Source: a bacterium (lineage in GTDB: Bacteria > Auribacterota > JABMQX01). Taken from it: 53,604 nt of DNA. The stretch is from NCBI GenBank assembly GCA_030691545.1, contig JAUYEE010000098.1:1-53604 (forward strand), read 5' to 3'. A model generated the notes under the pieces. That model was given only the letters and a program-made list of their open reading frames with translations. It searched no databases and was not told where the DNA came from. Shown here piece after piece: positions 8,423 to 16,976 of the stretch (position 1 is its first letter; each line of letters opens with the position of its first letter). Both the position numbers and the translations under genes were made by a program.

Positions 8423-9910
8423 ATGAAGGAAGGTATGACACGAAGACAGTTTCTCGGAGTCAGCGCCGTGGGAGCAATCGGATTGGCGGCAGGTGCAAAG
8501 GTTGTCGGGGCGGCCGCAGCACCGCAGGCAACCCTTCCCCCCTGGACGGCATCGAAGACCCGCGTTGGCAAAATCTATATTGGCGGGCGAGGCGGTTGGC
8601 CAAGCCCGACGATTGACCCGAAGGACGACATCAAGTGGATCGAGGGCGAGCTGGCCAAGCTCCAGCCTCACTTCGCCGACATCGAGTTCGTGGACGGCGG
8701 ACACGTGATGAATCCCAACGAGTTGCCGGCGGTGAAGGAGAAGTTCCGCGACGTTGACGGCATTCTCTTGATCCATCTGAGCATGTTCATCGGGCAATAT
8801 ACGAATGACCTTCTCACGCTCAATATCCCCATCATCTTCTTGAGCCTGCCCTACATGGGCCACGACTGGTGCACCATGGCATCTCTCGCCAGGCAGGGGA
8901 AGAAAATCGAGCTTTTAGCCACCAGCGACTTCAAAGACCTCATCCCCGCGATGCGCCCCATCCGCGCCATCCATCACCTCAAGCGAGCAAAAATCCTTGC
9001 CTTCCGCAACGGCGGCCCGCTTACCGATTATGCCAAAGCCGTCAAGAATCGCTTTGGCACCGAGATAAAGTTCCTGCCCCGTGAGCGACTCATCGAGGCG
9101 TACAAGGCAGTGGACGAGAATCTCGCCAAAGCCGAGGCCGAACGCTGGATGAAGGAAGCAGAGAAGGTCGTGGAGCCAACGAAAGATGATGTTGTGAAAG
9201 GCGCACGCGCGTATTTCGCCATGCGGAGAATCCTGGAGGACGAGAAAGCCCATCTTGTGACAATCCAGTACTGCATGGGCATCGAGGGTCTCGAGGGCGC
9301 GTATCCGTGCCTCGGGTTTTCTCGCCTCGGCGGCGAAGGACTCGGCGGCATCTGCGAAGGAGACCTTCCCTCGAGCGTCACTCATCTGGCCTTTCAATAC
9401 ATGACGCCCGAGCGAAAACCGAGCTTCGTCACCGACCCGATTTTTGACTTCTCGAACAACACCCTCATCCACGCCCATTGCACCTGCCCGCTCAAGATGG
9501 ACGGTATCAACGGCGAGCAGTGCACTTACAAGATTCGATGCCAGAGAGAGGGGCAGAAAGGCTCCTGCCTCCAGGTCAAGCCCCATGTCGGCCGGGAGAC
9601 CACCATGGCCAAGCTGGTTGACGACCACACCATGCTCGTCTCCGCCGGAAAGATTGTCGAAATCCCCGACGTGGAAGACAGAGCTTGCCGCTCGAAGTTC
9701 ACCACCAAGGTGAAGGACGCCCGGAAAATGGCCGACAACTGGTTCTACGGCCTCCACAGGATTGTTCTCTATGGCGACCACCTCGACGACATGAGACGCC
9801 TTGGCCGGTTCCTTGGCCTGAAGGTTCTGGAAGAAGGCGTGGACGAAATTCACCCGACTCCCGAGTGGGTCCAACGCGACACGAACATCTACGCCTCGTA
9901 TCCGATATAG
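8423..9910 (+). CDS. Exported L-fucose/arabinose-isomerase-like protein
   Basis: A 495-residue protein of the ketol-isomerase-like fold that normally interconverts aldoses and ketoses in the cytosol. Here it starts with a twin-arginine signal (TRRQFLGVSAVGAIGLAAGA, followed by small residues to about position 33). The C-terminal half has the FucI/AraA-like loop GGEGLGGICEGDLPSSVTH; Glu312 and Asp314 are candidate metal ligands. A His- and Cys-rich segment follows (HAHCTCPLK and further Cys residues) that could bind metal. AGGAGG lies 5 bases before the ATG. It is surrounded by exported Gfo/Idh/MocA proteins, suggesting envelope-side sugar chemistry. Whether it is an active isomerase is unknown. 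Confidence 0.8.
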   Translation: MKEGMTRRQFLGVSAVGAIGLAAGAKVVGAAAAPQATLPPWTASKTRVGKIYIGGRGGWPSPTIDPKDDIKWIEGELAKLQPHFADIEFVDGGHVMNPNELPAVKEKFRDVDGILLIHLSMFIGQYTNDLLTLNIPIIFLSLPYMGHDWCTMASLARQGKKIELLATSDFKDLIPAMRPIRAIHHLKRAKILAFRNGGPLTDYAKAVKNRFGTEIKFLPRERLIEAYKAVDENLAKAEAERWMKEAEKVVEPTKDDVVKGARAYFAMRRILEDEKAHLVTIQYCMGIEGLEGAYPCLGFSRLGGEGLGGICEGDLPSSVTHLAFQYMTPERKPSFVTDPIFDFSNNTLIHAHCTCPLKMDGINGEQCTYKIRCQREGQKGSCLQVKPHVGRETTMAKLVDDHTMLVSAGKIVEIPDVEDRACRSKFTTKVKDARKMADNWFYGLHRIVLYGDHLDDMRRLGRFLGLKVLEEGVDEIHPTPEWVQRDTNIYASYPI

Positions 9911-10387
9911 GCTCGCCGCGGGCCGCGTGCGCACTCCGTCTATGGGCGTGTTGTGACCATGGTGCCTCGGGCGGGATTTGGCTACGAGCTTATCGAGCGT
10001 GGCAATCTGGAGTGCGGGAGTGCAGCTCCCGCCTTGCCAGGTTGCCTGCCCGTTCGCGTGAGCGGAGCGCCGCCCCGCCCAGAACTGTTCGCCCGAACGC
10101 GGTTCCTGCATGGTAAGCGGCCCGTGAAGCAAGGATTCATCGGGCTTCAGGACCACGGCAGTCCGGTCTCGTTCAGAAACATTCGTGTAAGGGAAATCTG
10201 ATAGGCTGCTCACGTCATCGGCGGGGCGAGAGGAACCGTCGCTCGTGGCTGAGGTTGAGAACGCCCGCCCTTCACGGAATGCGGGTTGGATCTCTTGGCG
10301 TTTGCGTCTGACTTGGCGTGGTATGAGGCTGTGGCCCTCCATTGCGTCTATTGCTGGGTATCGGTAACAGAGTCAAAAAACATAAAA
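9911..10387. other. Intergenic region with one hairpin repeat
   Basis: The gap between the isomerase-like gene and the PIN module holds the repeat at 10007-10040 and otherwise nothing I can identify. It becomes markedly AT-rich near 10365-10425, where the promoter of the next operon lies. Confidence 0.5.
10007..10040. repeat. Hairpin repeat of the GCGGGAG/CTCCCGC type
   Basis: GGAGTGCGGGAGTGCAGC then TCCCGCCTTGCC: a GCGGGAG stem, TGCAG loop and CTCCCGC stem flanked by GGCAATCTGGAGT. In translation it reads LECGSAAPALP, a peptide I recall in many spurious or repeat-bearing predicted proteins from metagenomes. Confidence 0.65.
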
Positions 10388-10416
10388 TTGCCTGAGAAAA
10401 TGGGCAGTGTTATGAT
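10388..10416 (+). promoter_or_regulatory. Sigma-70-like promoter of the PIN module
   Basis: TTGCCT at 10388-10393, a 17-base spacer and TATGAT at 10411-10416, in a locally AT-rich patch. The expected start near 10423 gives a leader of about 66 bases before the ATG at 10489. Confidence 0.6.
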
Positions 10417-10488
10417 TAACTAAAAGTGGGAGGAGGAGCTTGGCCATTATGGCCAGCAGTGCCTGAGCGAAACTGGAGGTGCATTGAG

Positions 10489-11403
10489 ATGAAAGGAAAA
10501 TGGACAGAGGTTGTCAAGCTCGCTTTCAAGGGCCGGCGTTTTCGCGACCACGCATTAGACCTCAGTGCGCTTACTGAACTCAGCCGCTTCCAAAGAATAG
10601 TAGCCGAGACGGCGAAGACCCTCTGGAGGGCCGCCCATCCCGATCGTGAGCGCCTTCCAAACCATTTCGAAGACCGTACTCGTTTATGTTTGCGGAGAGT
10701 CGAAGACGGAAGCGCGGTGGCGCCACTGGAAGTCTTCATCGAGGAACCGGAAGCACCGGAACTGTTTGAACGCGAGCCGCTCGAGGTCACCGAGGCGATT
10801 GAATTGGCTCACAAAGTTGTTCGGGCCGTAGAGACGGATGAACCGCTACCACAAGATTTCCCGAAGGACTTGTTACCGGAGTATGCACGATGGGGGGACG
10901 CGCTGGCAGACGATGAGATGATTGAGGTGATTCTGGCGGGAAAGGAACCAGCGCGGTTCACGCCAGCATCCCGCTCGCGCCTGACGAGTCTCGTCGAACC
11001 TCCGCATGAAGGCCAGGTGGATGTAATCGGTGAGGTATTGGAGGCCGATATACGTCAGGGCCGCTTTCAATTGTGGCTGGACGAGAGGACGTGGGTTACA
11101 GTCCAATTCTCGCCAGAACAGGAGGGCGAGGTGACGAGCGCTCTGAAGGACCACCGAATACTCCGCCTTGAAGTCAAAGGCAAGGGCGAGTCCACTGAAC
11201 AAGGTAAACTTGGGCGCATCACGGGAGTCACGGAATTGGCATTTCACCCACCCGGGGGTTCGCTCTTCGACTTCGCAGCGCGCCCGATTGAAGATGTTTT
11301 GGTGGAACTGGCGCATGAAGTACCGGAGGAGGATTGGCGGAAATTACCTGCAGACCTGACCGATAACTTGGACCATTACCTTTACGGAAAACCAGAACGA
11401 TGA
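10489..11403 (+). CDS. Large partner (putative antitoxin) of a PIN-domain toxin
   Basis: A 304-residue soluble protein I cannot assign to a named family. The N-terminus (KGKWTEVVKLAFKGRRF) is basic and followed by helical sequence. The middle is acidic. Residues about 185-260 look like a small beta barrel (GQVDVIGEVLEA, RFQLWLDERTWVTVQF, LRLEVKGKG). The ATG follows GGAGG with a 9-base gap. Its stop overlaps the PIN gene start (ATGATGG), so translation is coupled, as in toxin-antitoxin operons. Normal VapB antitoxins are about 70-90 residues, so this partner is unusually large. It may be the antitoxin, or a protein that directs the nuclease to a target. The antitoxin role is inferred from position only. 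Confidence 0.7.
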   Translation: MKGKWTEVVKLAFKGRRFRDHALDLSALTELSRFQRIVAETAKTLWRAAHPDRERLPNHFEDRTRLCLRRVEDGSAVAPLEVFIEEPEAPELFEREPLEVTEAIELAHKVVRAVETDEPLPQDFPKDLLPEYARWGDALADDEMIEVILAGKEPARFTPASRSRLTSLVEPPHEGQVDVIGEVLEADIRQGRFQLWLDERTWVTVQFSPEQEGEVTSALKDHRILRLEVKGKGESTEQGKLGRITGVTELAFHPPGGSLFDFAARPIEDVLVELAHEVPEEDWRKLPADLTDNLDHYLYGKPER

Positions 11404-11831
11404 TGGAAGTGGTCTTTGCAGATGCGGTGTATTGGATTGCCAGTGTTCGCCCGAACGACCAATGGGGAGAAGCCGCGAAACAGGCCAAGTCATCACTTGG
11501 CGCTGTGCGACTCTTAACGACGGATGAGGTTTTAGCAGAGTTCCTCACTGGTTTGGGAAAGGGTGGAGAAAAAGTTCGCGGCGCCGCCGCGAAGATGGTG
11601 AGAGCGATCCTCAACAACCCAAACGTCAAGGTCTTGGCGCAGTCCCGCGACTCTTTCTTGCGAGGCGTGCAACTATACGAACAGCGTTTGGACAAGGAGT
11701 ACAGCCTGACCGACTGCATCTCCATGAACGCAATGAGGTCAGAATCCGTGTCTCGAATCCTTACCAACGACCGCCACTTCATCCAAGAAGGGTTCGAGAT
11801 TCTAATGACAGAGAAGGACGAAACCAGATAG
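11400..11831 (+). CDS. PIN-domain nuclease, probable VapC-like toxin
   Basis: A 143-residue PIN-domain protein. The acidic residues expected for metal-dependent RNA cleavage are visible: Asp8 in VVFADAVYW, a Glu in TTDEVLAEFL (43 or 47), Asp105 in SLTDCISMN and Asp124 in LTNDRHF. VapC proteins cut tRNA or rRNA and stop growth until neutralised. The gene starts inside the last codons of the 304-residue partner (4-base overlap; a second ATG at 11403 is also possible), so the two are made together. The SLTDC motif is the usual third acidic motif. No signal peptide. Confidence 0.88.
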   Translation: MMEVVFADAVYWIASVRPNDQWGEAAKQAKSSLGAVRLLTTDEVLAEFLTGLGKGGEKVRGAAAKMVRAILNNPNVKVLAQSRDSFLRGVQLYEQRLDKEYSLTDCISMNAMRSESVSRILTNDRHFIQEGFEILMTEKDETR

Positions 11832-12120
11832 CACAGCGAAGACTCCAACCTTTGTTTCCGAGCTTTCGGATTAGGGTCAGTCGGACTCGCGGATAGGGTC
11901 CAGCCGCTTCTCTTTGTGAGACCTCTCAGGAGAGCCCGCTCAGTCGGAATCGCGGCGAAACTGGCTGCCCTTCCCTTCTGGCGGCGGTCCGGGTTTTTGA
12001 CTCTTGGCAGCGGCGCTGTATGTTTCAAAGGATGCCTTGAACCCGTCTTGGTATTCGAAAGGCGCTTCGCAGTGACGACGGGCGTTGGTACGGCCGGACC
12101 GCGCGCGGGCGACGGGAGCT
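11832..12120. other. Intergenic, nothing recognised
   Basis: No credible coding frame, hairpin terminator or repeat of the families seen elsewhere. A GGCGGCGGTCC-like GC-rich stretch near 11980 is the only notable local bias. Confidence 0.4.
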
Positions 12121-12148
12121 TTGAGTTTTTCGATAGCAGTTGTATGAC
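12121..12148 (+). promoter_or_regulatory. Possible promoter for the second Gfo/Idh/MocA gene
   Basis: TTGAGT at 12121-12126, a 16-base spacer and TATGAC at 12143-12148, giving a short leader that contains the AGGAG site before ATG 12173. The boxes match consensus only partly. Confidence 0.4.
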
Positions 12149-12172
12149 CATTGGCAGAAAAGGAGAAAACCG

Positions 12173-13525
12173 ATGCTAGGCAAAGTCAATCGGAGGGAGT
12201 TTCTGAAGAGCGCAGCGGTGGCTGGTGCGGGCCTATGGGCTGCTCCCCGAACTATCTGGGGTGAGATGAAGTCGCCCAATGAGAAACTGAACATCGCGGG
12301 CGTCGGAGTCGGAGGGCGAGGCGAGGGCGACATTGACGGCGTCAAGAGCGAGAATATCATTGCTCTGTGCGATGTGGACGAGGCCAACGCGGGGCAGACG
12401 TTCCGGAGTTTCCCGAAGGCGAAGAAATATCATGACTTCCGCGAGATGCTGGAAAAAGAACAGAACAACATTGACGCGGTTGTCGTCGCCACCCCGGACC
12501 ACATCCACGCCCCGGCGTCCGTCATGGCGATGAAGCTCGGCAAGCACGTCTATTGTGAAAAGCCCCTGACGCATTCGGTTTATGAAGCACGGGTGATGAG
12601 GGAGACCGCCGCGAAGTACAAGGTCGCCACGCAGATGGGCAACCAGGGCACTGCCGAGGAAGGACTTCGCCGGGCAGTGGAGGTGCTGCACTCGGGCGCC
12701 CTCGGCCCCGTTCACGAGGCGCACGTCTGGACAAACCGCCCCATTTGGCCCCAGGGCACAGAGGCGATCTTGGAGCACGTCGGCGTGAAGAACGCCCTCC
12801 ACGGCGGCGGCGCGGGACCCCAGCCGCCGAGGACTCTCCAGTGGGACCTCTGGCTCGGACCGGCTCCCTGGCGTGCGTACGATCCGTGCTATCTTCCGTT
12901 CAAATGGCGGGGATGGTGGGATTTCGGGACCGGGTCCCTCGGCGACATGGCGTGCCACACGATGAACATGCCGTTCTGGGGACTGAAGTTGACGGCTCCC
13001 ACAAGCATCGAGGCGGAAGTGTCGGAGCTCAACCCGGAGACGGCGCCGAACTGGTCCATCATCCAGTACGAATTCCCCGCGAGGGGCGACCTGCCGCCGG
13101 TCAAGTTCACCTGGTACGACAAATTCAAGAAGCCGCCAGCGGAGTTGTTCGAGGGCGAGGAGGTAACCGACAGCGGCTCCCTCATCATCGGCGAGAAGGG
13201 GAAGCTGTACGCCCCGGGCGACACCGGGGAGGACTGGCATCTTCTGCCGAAGGCGAAGTTCGAGGGGGTCGAGGGTCCCGCTCGCACGCTCCCGCGGTCG
13301 CCCGGGCATCATCGGGAATGGATTATCGCCTGCAAGGGCGGGCCGCCGGCTATGTCCAACTTCAACTACTCCGGCCCGTTGGCGGAGACGGTTTTGCTGG
13401 GCAATGTGGCCATGCGCCTCCCCGGAAAGAAGCTCGAGTGGGACGCGGCAAACGTGAAAGTCACCAACGTCGCCGAAGCGAACCAATTCGTCCGCCGCGA
13501 CTACCGCGAAGGCTGGACGCTGTAG
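12173..13525 (+). CDS. Exported Gfo/Idh/MocA-family oxidoreductase with canonical EKP
   Basis: A 450-residue family member. The twin-arginine signal is NRREFLKSAAVAGAGLWAA. The Rossmann segment NIAGVGVGGRGEGDI follows near residue 42, then DAVVVATPDHIHA and the catalytic CEKPLTHSV, so the active site looks complete. The C-terminal domain contains the WWDFGTGSLGDMACHTMN stretch typical of the exported planctomycete-like subfamily. AGGAG lies 7 bases before ATG 12173; the frame upstream to 12140 is not needed. It probably oxidises or reduces a sugar or polyol at the envelope side, with the cofactor bound before export. Substrate unknown. Confidence 0.92.
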   Translation: MLGKVNRREFLKSAAVAGAGLWAAPRTIWGEMKSPNEKLNIAGVGVGGRGEGDIDGVKSENIIALCDVDEANAGQTFRSFPKAKKYHDFREMLEKEQNNIDAVVVATPDHIHAPASVMAMKLGKHVYCEKPLTHSVYEARVMRETAAKYKVATQMGNQGTAEEGLRRAVEVLHSGALGPVHEAHVWTNRPIWPQGTEAILEHVGVKNALHGGGAGPQPPRTLQWDLWLGPAPWRAYDPCYLPFKWRGWWDFGTGSLGDMACHTMNMPFWGLKLTAPTSIEAEVSELNPETAPNWSIIQYEFPARGDLPPVKFTWYDKFKKPPAELFEGEEVTDSGSLIIGEKGKLYAPGDTGEDWHLLPKAKFEGVEGPARTLPRSPGHHREWIIACKGGPPAMSNFNYSGPLAETVLLGNVAMRLPGKKLEWDAANVKVTNVAEANQFVRRDYREGWTL

Positions 13526-13623
13526 GCTAACGGCCGAAATCCGGGGTCCAGGGTGTCCGACCGCGGCCGCCGGCGACAGCTTCAACACTATGTTGTGTCG
13601 CACATGACGTTCAAGGCCACTTG

Positions 13624-14490
13624 TCACTTATCGATATCGCGCTTTCCTATCCTCTCAGCAAACAGATCAGAACTAAGCTCGGCCACCCTTCTGTTTGCGA
13701 TGTCGGCCCACTTCGGCTCGATTTCGATTCCCACCCAGTCGATCTTGTGTCCTTGCTGGTTCAGTCGCTCGGCGCAGACTCCAGTCGTCCCGACGCCGTG
13801 GAAAGGATCAATGACCATCCCGGTCAGCCGACTATGGGAGTCCAACGGGCAAAAAGCCTTCAGTATTTGGGTAAAGAGAGACTCCGGCTTCTGGGTGGGA
13901 TGGGGCGTCCTTTCCCCGGCGAACCGGCGCCCCGCAAGCGTCGGGAACTCCCATATGTCTCCGCGAAGCCGTCCGAGGGGATTGGGCCTCCAGGCACGCC
14001 GTTCGCCACTCGACGAGCGGTAGTAGACGGGATTCTCAAGTCTCTCTTGGCTCCTGTAGGGAACACGCACAAGATCCGCATTGTACGTCCACTCGGTATC
14101 TGACTTGGAGTACCACAGGAACGGCTCGTACTCCGCGCGTGGGTAGCGCGAGGAGTGAGAGAAGCCGTTCTCGTAGCGCCAGATGTTCATGCGCCGGTAG
14201 TGCAGGCCGGCCTTCTCCATGGCGATCTGGACGTGACCCACGTACCTGTGGATTGCAAACCAGAGCACGGACCCCCTTGGCGATAGCAGTTGGGCGACGA
14301 GCTGCAGTCGTTGTTGCGTCTTTGCTATGAACTCGTCGAGGGGCAGGCTGTCCGTGCCGTTCCCAAAATCCTTGTTGAGGTTGTAGGGGGGGTCAGTCAA
14401 CACCAAGTCAAACTGGAGGCGCGCGTCGACCAGTTGTCTCAGCAGAGTGTCCGAGTCTCCACAGAGGGTGGTGCGAAGCTTAAAGTTCAT
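13624..14490 (-). CDS. DNA methyltransferase M2 of R-M1-M2 operon (RM system 2)
   Basis: A 288-residue beta-class DNA methyltransferase. Motif IV DPPYNL is at 33-38 and motif I DPFHGVGTTG starts near residue 228, with a target-recognition region between. The PHPTQKP stretch near 196-202 is the usual motif X neighbourhood. The start at 14490 begins MNFKLRTTLCGDS; a longer frame to 14634 only covers the tail of M1 in another frame. It overlaps M1 by 11 bases, so the two are co-translated. With two methyltransferases, each may modify one strand of an asymmetric site (inference from type IIS systems). Confidence 0.9.
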   Translation of the reverse strand: MNFKLRTTLCGDSDTLLRQLVDARLQFDLVLTDPPYNLNKDFGNGTDSLPLDEFIAKTQQRLQLVAQLLSPRGSVLWFAIHRYVGHVQIAMEKAGLHYRRMNIWRYENGFSHSSRYPRAEYEPFLWYSKSDTEWTYNADLVRVPYRSQERLENPVYYRSSSGERRAWRPNPLGRLRGDIWEFPTLAGRRFAGERTPHPTQKPESLFTQILKAFCPLDSHSRLTGMVIDPFHGVGTTGVCAERLNQQGHKIDWVGIEIEPKWADIANRRVAELSSDLFAERIGKRDIDK

Positions 14491-15712
14491 ACTGCCGTTT
14501 GAAGGTGGTTTCGGCGGTCTTGCGGAGAATGAGGATGTACTGATGGTGAATGTTCTCCACATATGCGAACGGATAGCCATATGGGTAAAGCTTCTTATGG
14601 TTTTGCGACAGTATTTTGGTTCCCTGTAGGACAAGGCGATGGCGTGACCCGATCTTCGCGCCGTTGAGGGACCGTATTAGGTCGCTATGGAAGCTGATGA
14701 ACGTCGATCTGTGGCGGAAGTCAGAGACTATGACGGCCATGTATCTTTCGGGTCGAAGCACCCGGCCAACCTGGAGGAAGACGCCGGTGAGCTCATTCAG
14801 GAAATCGTCGTACCGTCGGATGTTGCCCAGATCAGTCGCATCCGAGGAATAGCGCGTCACGAGGCCGTTCGCGATTCGTTCCTTGCGCACTTTGTGGTCG
14901 CCATCCTTCGAGAGTATGGCCCAATACGGAGGACTTGTCACAACGAAGTCGAAGGCACCGTCCGGCATCTGCCGAAGGGCTTCCCGTGCGTCGGCGGTAA
15001 TCCATTCGAATTTGGCCGCCGCACCTGCTGACACCTCCTCGTCAAGGCGCCGCTTGGCTAGTGACATCCAGTGTTCCGAGAGCTCGATTGCTTTTCCTCG
15101 ACGCCCCGTGATCGCGCACGCTTTCATCGTGGACCCGACCCCAGAGAAGGGGTCGAGTACAAGCTCCCCTGGCCTGGTGAAGAACTGAATCAGTCGCGCA
15201 ACATCCTGGAAGGAGAACGGAGCCGGGTGCAAACGCTCATACTTGGCGTGAGGGTGGGCCGCACCCAGACCTTTCTGAAACCAGACGCTCTTCGTCTCAA
15301 CGAGCCATTGTTTCCCATCAAGCGCATTTAGCTTGTTTCGAGGATCCGGCTCGCCACCTTGCGACGCGGCCGGAGAAGAATCCAAACCTAGATCCAGCTC
15401 CAGAGTCTCCGCTGGATCACAAAGTAATGCGGCATCCGGCTCGGCCTGCCGGTACCTCGAACGTAGGGAACGCGGTTTCTGCGGCGCCACGGATTCCGTG
15501 CTCTTGACGCGGCAGTCGTCGAGCTGAGGCTTGGTAAAACGGCGCTGCCTGCCCGGGGTTATTGCGGGCCTTATCAGGCCCTGGTGCACCATCCTGTAGA
15601 GTGTAGAGGTGCTGATGCCCAGGTACTTGGCGGCTTCCCGGGTCGTGTAAGTGGAGCTTTCGGAACTCGACATGTCCGCAAGATTAACTGGATTCTGAAG
15701 GGTAGTCAACAT
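14480..15712 (-). CDS. HTH-fused DNA methyltransferase M1, probably N4-cytosine (RM system 2)
   Basis: A 410-residue protein with two parts. Residues 21-62 form an excisionase/MerR-type helix-turn-helix (TTREAAKYLGISTSTLYRMV, then GRQRRFTKPQL). The methyltransferase part has motif I DPFSGVGST at 187-195 and then motif IV TSPPYW at 259-264; this order and the TSPPY form are typical of N4-cytosine enzymes. The fused DNA-binding head may let it repress its own operon or fix target choice. The 15712 start has a GGAG 11 bases upstream; ATG 15673 is an alternative with no clear ribosome site. Between R and M2 in one operon. Confidence 0.88.
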   Translation of the reverse strand: MLTTLQNPVNLADMSSSESSTYTTREAAKYLGISTSTLYRMVHQGLIRPAITPGRQRRFTKPQLDDCRVKSTESVAPQKPRSLRSRYRQAEPDAALLCDPAETLELDLGLDSSPAASQGGEPDPRNKLNALDGKQWLVETKSVWFQKGLGAAHPHAKYERLHPAPFSFQDVARLIQFFTRPGELVLDPFSGVGSTMKACAITGRRGKAIELSEHWMSLAKRRLDEEVSAGAAAKFEWITADAREALRQMPDGAFDFVVTSPPYWAILSKDGDHKVRKERIANGLVTRYSSDATDLGNIRRYDDFLNELTGVFLQVGRVLRPERYMAVIVSDFRHRSTFISFHSDLIRSLNGAKIGSRHRLVLQGTKILSQNHKKLYPYGYPFAYVENIHHQYILILRKTAETTFKRQYEL

Positions 15713-15776
15713 CTATCGATCTTCTCCATCATCTGCCAAGTGACCACTCGCCTCCCTATCGGGATCTGCGCGCAGT

Positions 15777-16976
15777 TTATTGGCGCAGCACATGGGGCAG
15801 GTCCGCGGCTGTCCAGTAGCCGTCGACATAGGCGACCGGGACTATCTCGTGTTTCCGGAGAAGAGATTGCAGGTCGGCGCTCAAGACCTTGTCGGTGACG
15901 AGACATCGCTTGATGATGAGCTTAGGATACATGGGGGACACGACGATGTGGTCATAATATAAGAGCTGACCGAGTCCAACACGCACCTGCCGAGCCTCAT
16001 CTCCTCTTATCGTTTTCACTTCGAACAGGGTCACTTCGCTCTGGGTCACCGCCAACAGATCGAATAGTCCTTCGTAGCAGTCGACGGGCGGATCGATGGC
16101 CGATAGGAGACTGTAAAGTAGGCGCTCGTGCGCCGTATAGCGTCTGCCCAAGGCGTCTGGGTCGTATATGCGACGAGCGACGCGGCCGAGAGGTGGAGTC
16201 TGCGCGCGTTGGGCCACCTCGTCGCGGCGGATCCTACGTTTATGACCGGGCGTGCCGATTTGAACTTCCACCGTCGGCTCTTCCGGAGCGCGTCGAACGT
16301 CGACATATGCAGGGTAGTATCCATCATCAATCTCCACGATGTCGCCGAGTTGGCGAGCCAGAGCAGGCAGTATCTTCACGGAATTCCGCGCGGAGTGCGC
16401 AGAAACCCCTATGGCGCCCCATAGGCCCTCCTGGTCATCCTGGTTGCAGAGAGTCTTGATCCGCCCGTACTCCTCTTCCCCATCGTCAGCAGTTTGGAGA
16501 CAGAGCCCGAGTTTGTACGCGGGAAGGCCGGGCATATCTTCCACAAGACGCAGCATGATGCGGTATGGATGGGAGACCCGTCCCCGCGAATCAGGCAGTG
16601 ACATGCGGAGCAAGGCTTCCCTCCAGATGGACCTGGCAGTCTCGTCAAGCGCCTGGCTGCCTTGTTCGAGGAGAACCTCAGCCTCTTCGCTGAGGCAGCC
16701 CGAACACACGAATCCAAGTAATTCGAAGAGGCGTCGGATATCTCGGGCAAAGGTTCTACTGCCTTGGCTTGCCCGGGGCTTGGCGTGCTCCGCCTCGAGA
16801 AGGCCCTCCATATTCCCGGTTGGGGACCGGAAAGCACGGACTGATGCTCTTGCCATGGCGTCACCGACGACGCCATCGTCAAAGATGTTCACGCCACTGT
16901 TGATCAGCTTACGGAGTACACCGAGTGCAGCGGTCAATTTTGCAATCTTGTTGATCTGGTGCGGGAAGTTCTTCAT
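15777..16976 (-). CDS. Putative restriction endonuclease (PD-(D/E)XK), first gene of RM system 2
   Basis: A 399-residue protein. The N-terminal 300 residues are mostly helical and unassigned. The C-terminal part carries the nuclease core GLFDLLAV (Asp306), TLFEVKT (Glu319, Lys321) and the following VRVGLGQLLYY, whose Gln337 fits the QxxxY/LxxY helix of the PD-(D/E)XK fold. It precedes M1 by 64 bases and is transcribed first, which is unusual because the toxin would be made before its protectors. A GGTGGTAG sequence precedes the ATG. Recognition site unknown. It could also be a modification-dependent nuclease, but two adjacent methyltransferases favour a type II enzyme. Confidence 0.78.
   Translation of the reverse strand: MKNFPHQINKIAKLTAALGVLRKLINSGVNIFDDGVVGDAMARASVRAFRSPTGNMEGLLEAEHAKPRASQGSRTFARDIRRLFELLGFVCSGCLSEEAEVLLEQGSQALDETARSIWREALLRMSLPDSRGRVSHPYRIMLRLVEDMPGLPAYKLGLCLQTADDGEEEYGRIKTLCNQDDQEGLWGAIGVSAHSARNSVKILPALARQLGDIVEIDDGYYPAYVDVRRAPEEPTVEVQIGTPGHKRRIRRDEVAQRAQTPPLGRVARRIYDPDALGRRYTAHERLLYSLLSAIDPPVDCYEGLFDLLAVTQSEVTLFEVKTIRGDEARQVRVGLGQLLYYDHIVVSPMYPKLIIKRCLVTDKVLSADLQSLLRKHEIVPVAYVDGYWTAADLPHVLRQ

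Noticed and set aside
8915..10342. Minus-strand frame of 475 codons over the isomerase-like gene
   Set aside because: The plus strand has a signal peptide, a strong ribosome site and family motifs; the minus frame has none.
12233..13627. Minus-strand frame of 464 codons over the second Gfo/Idh/MocA gene
   Set aside because: Antisense shadow of a gene with clear motifs.
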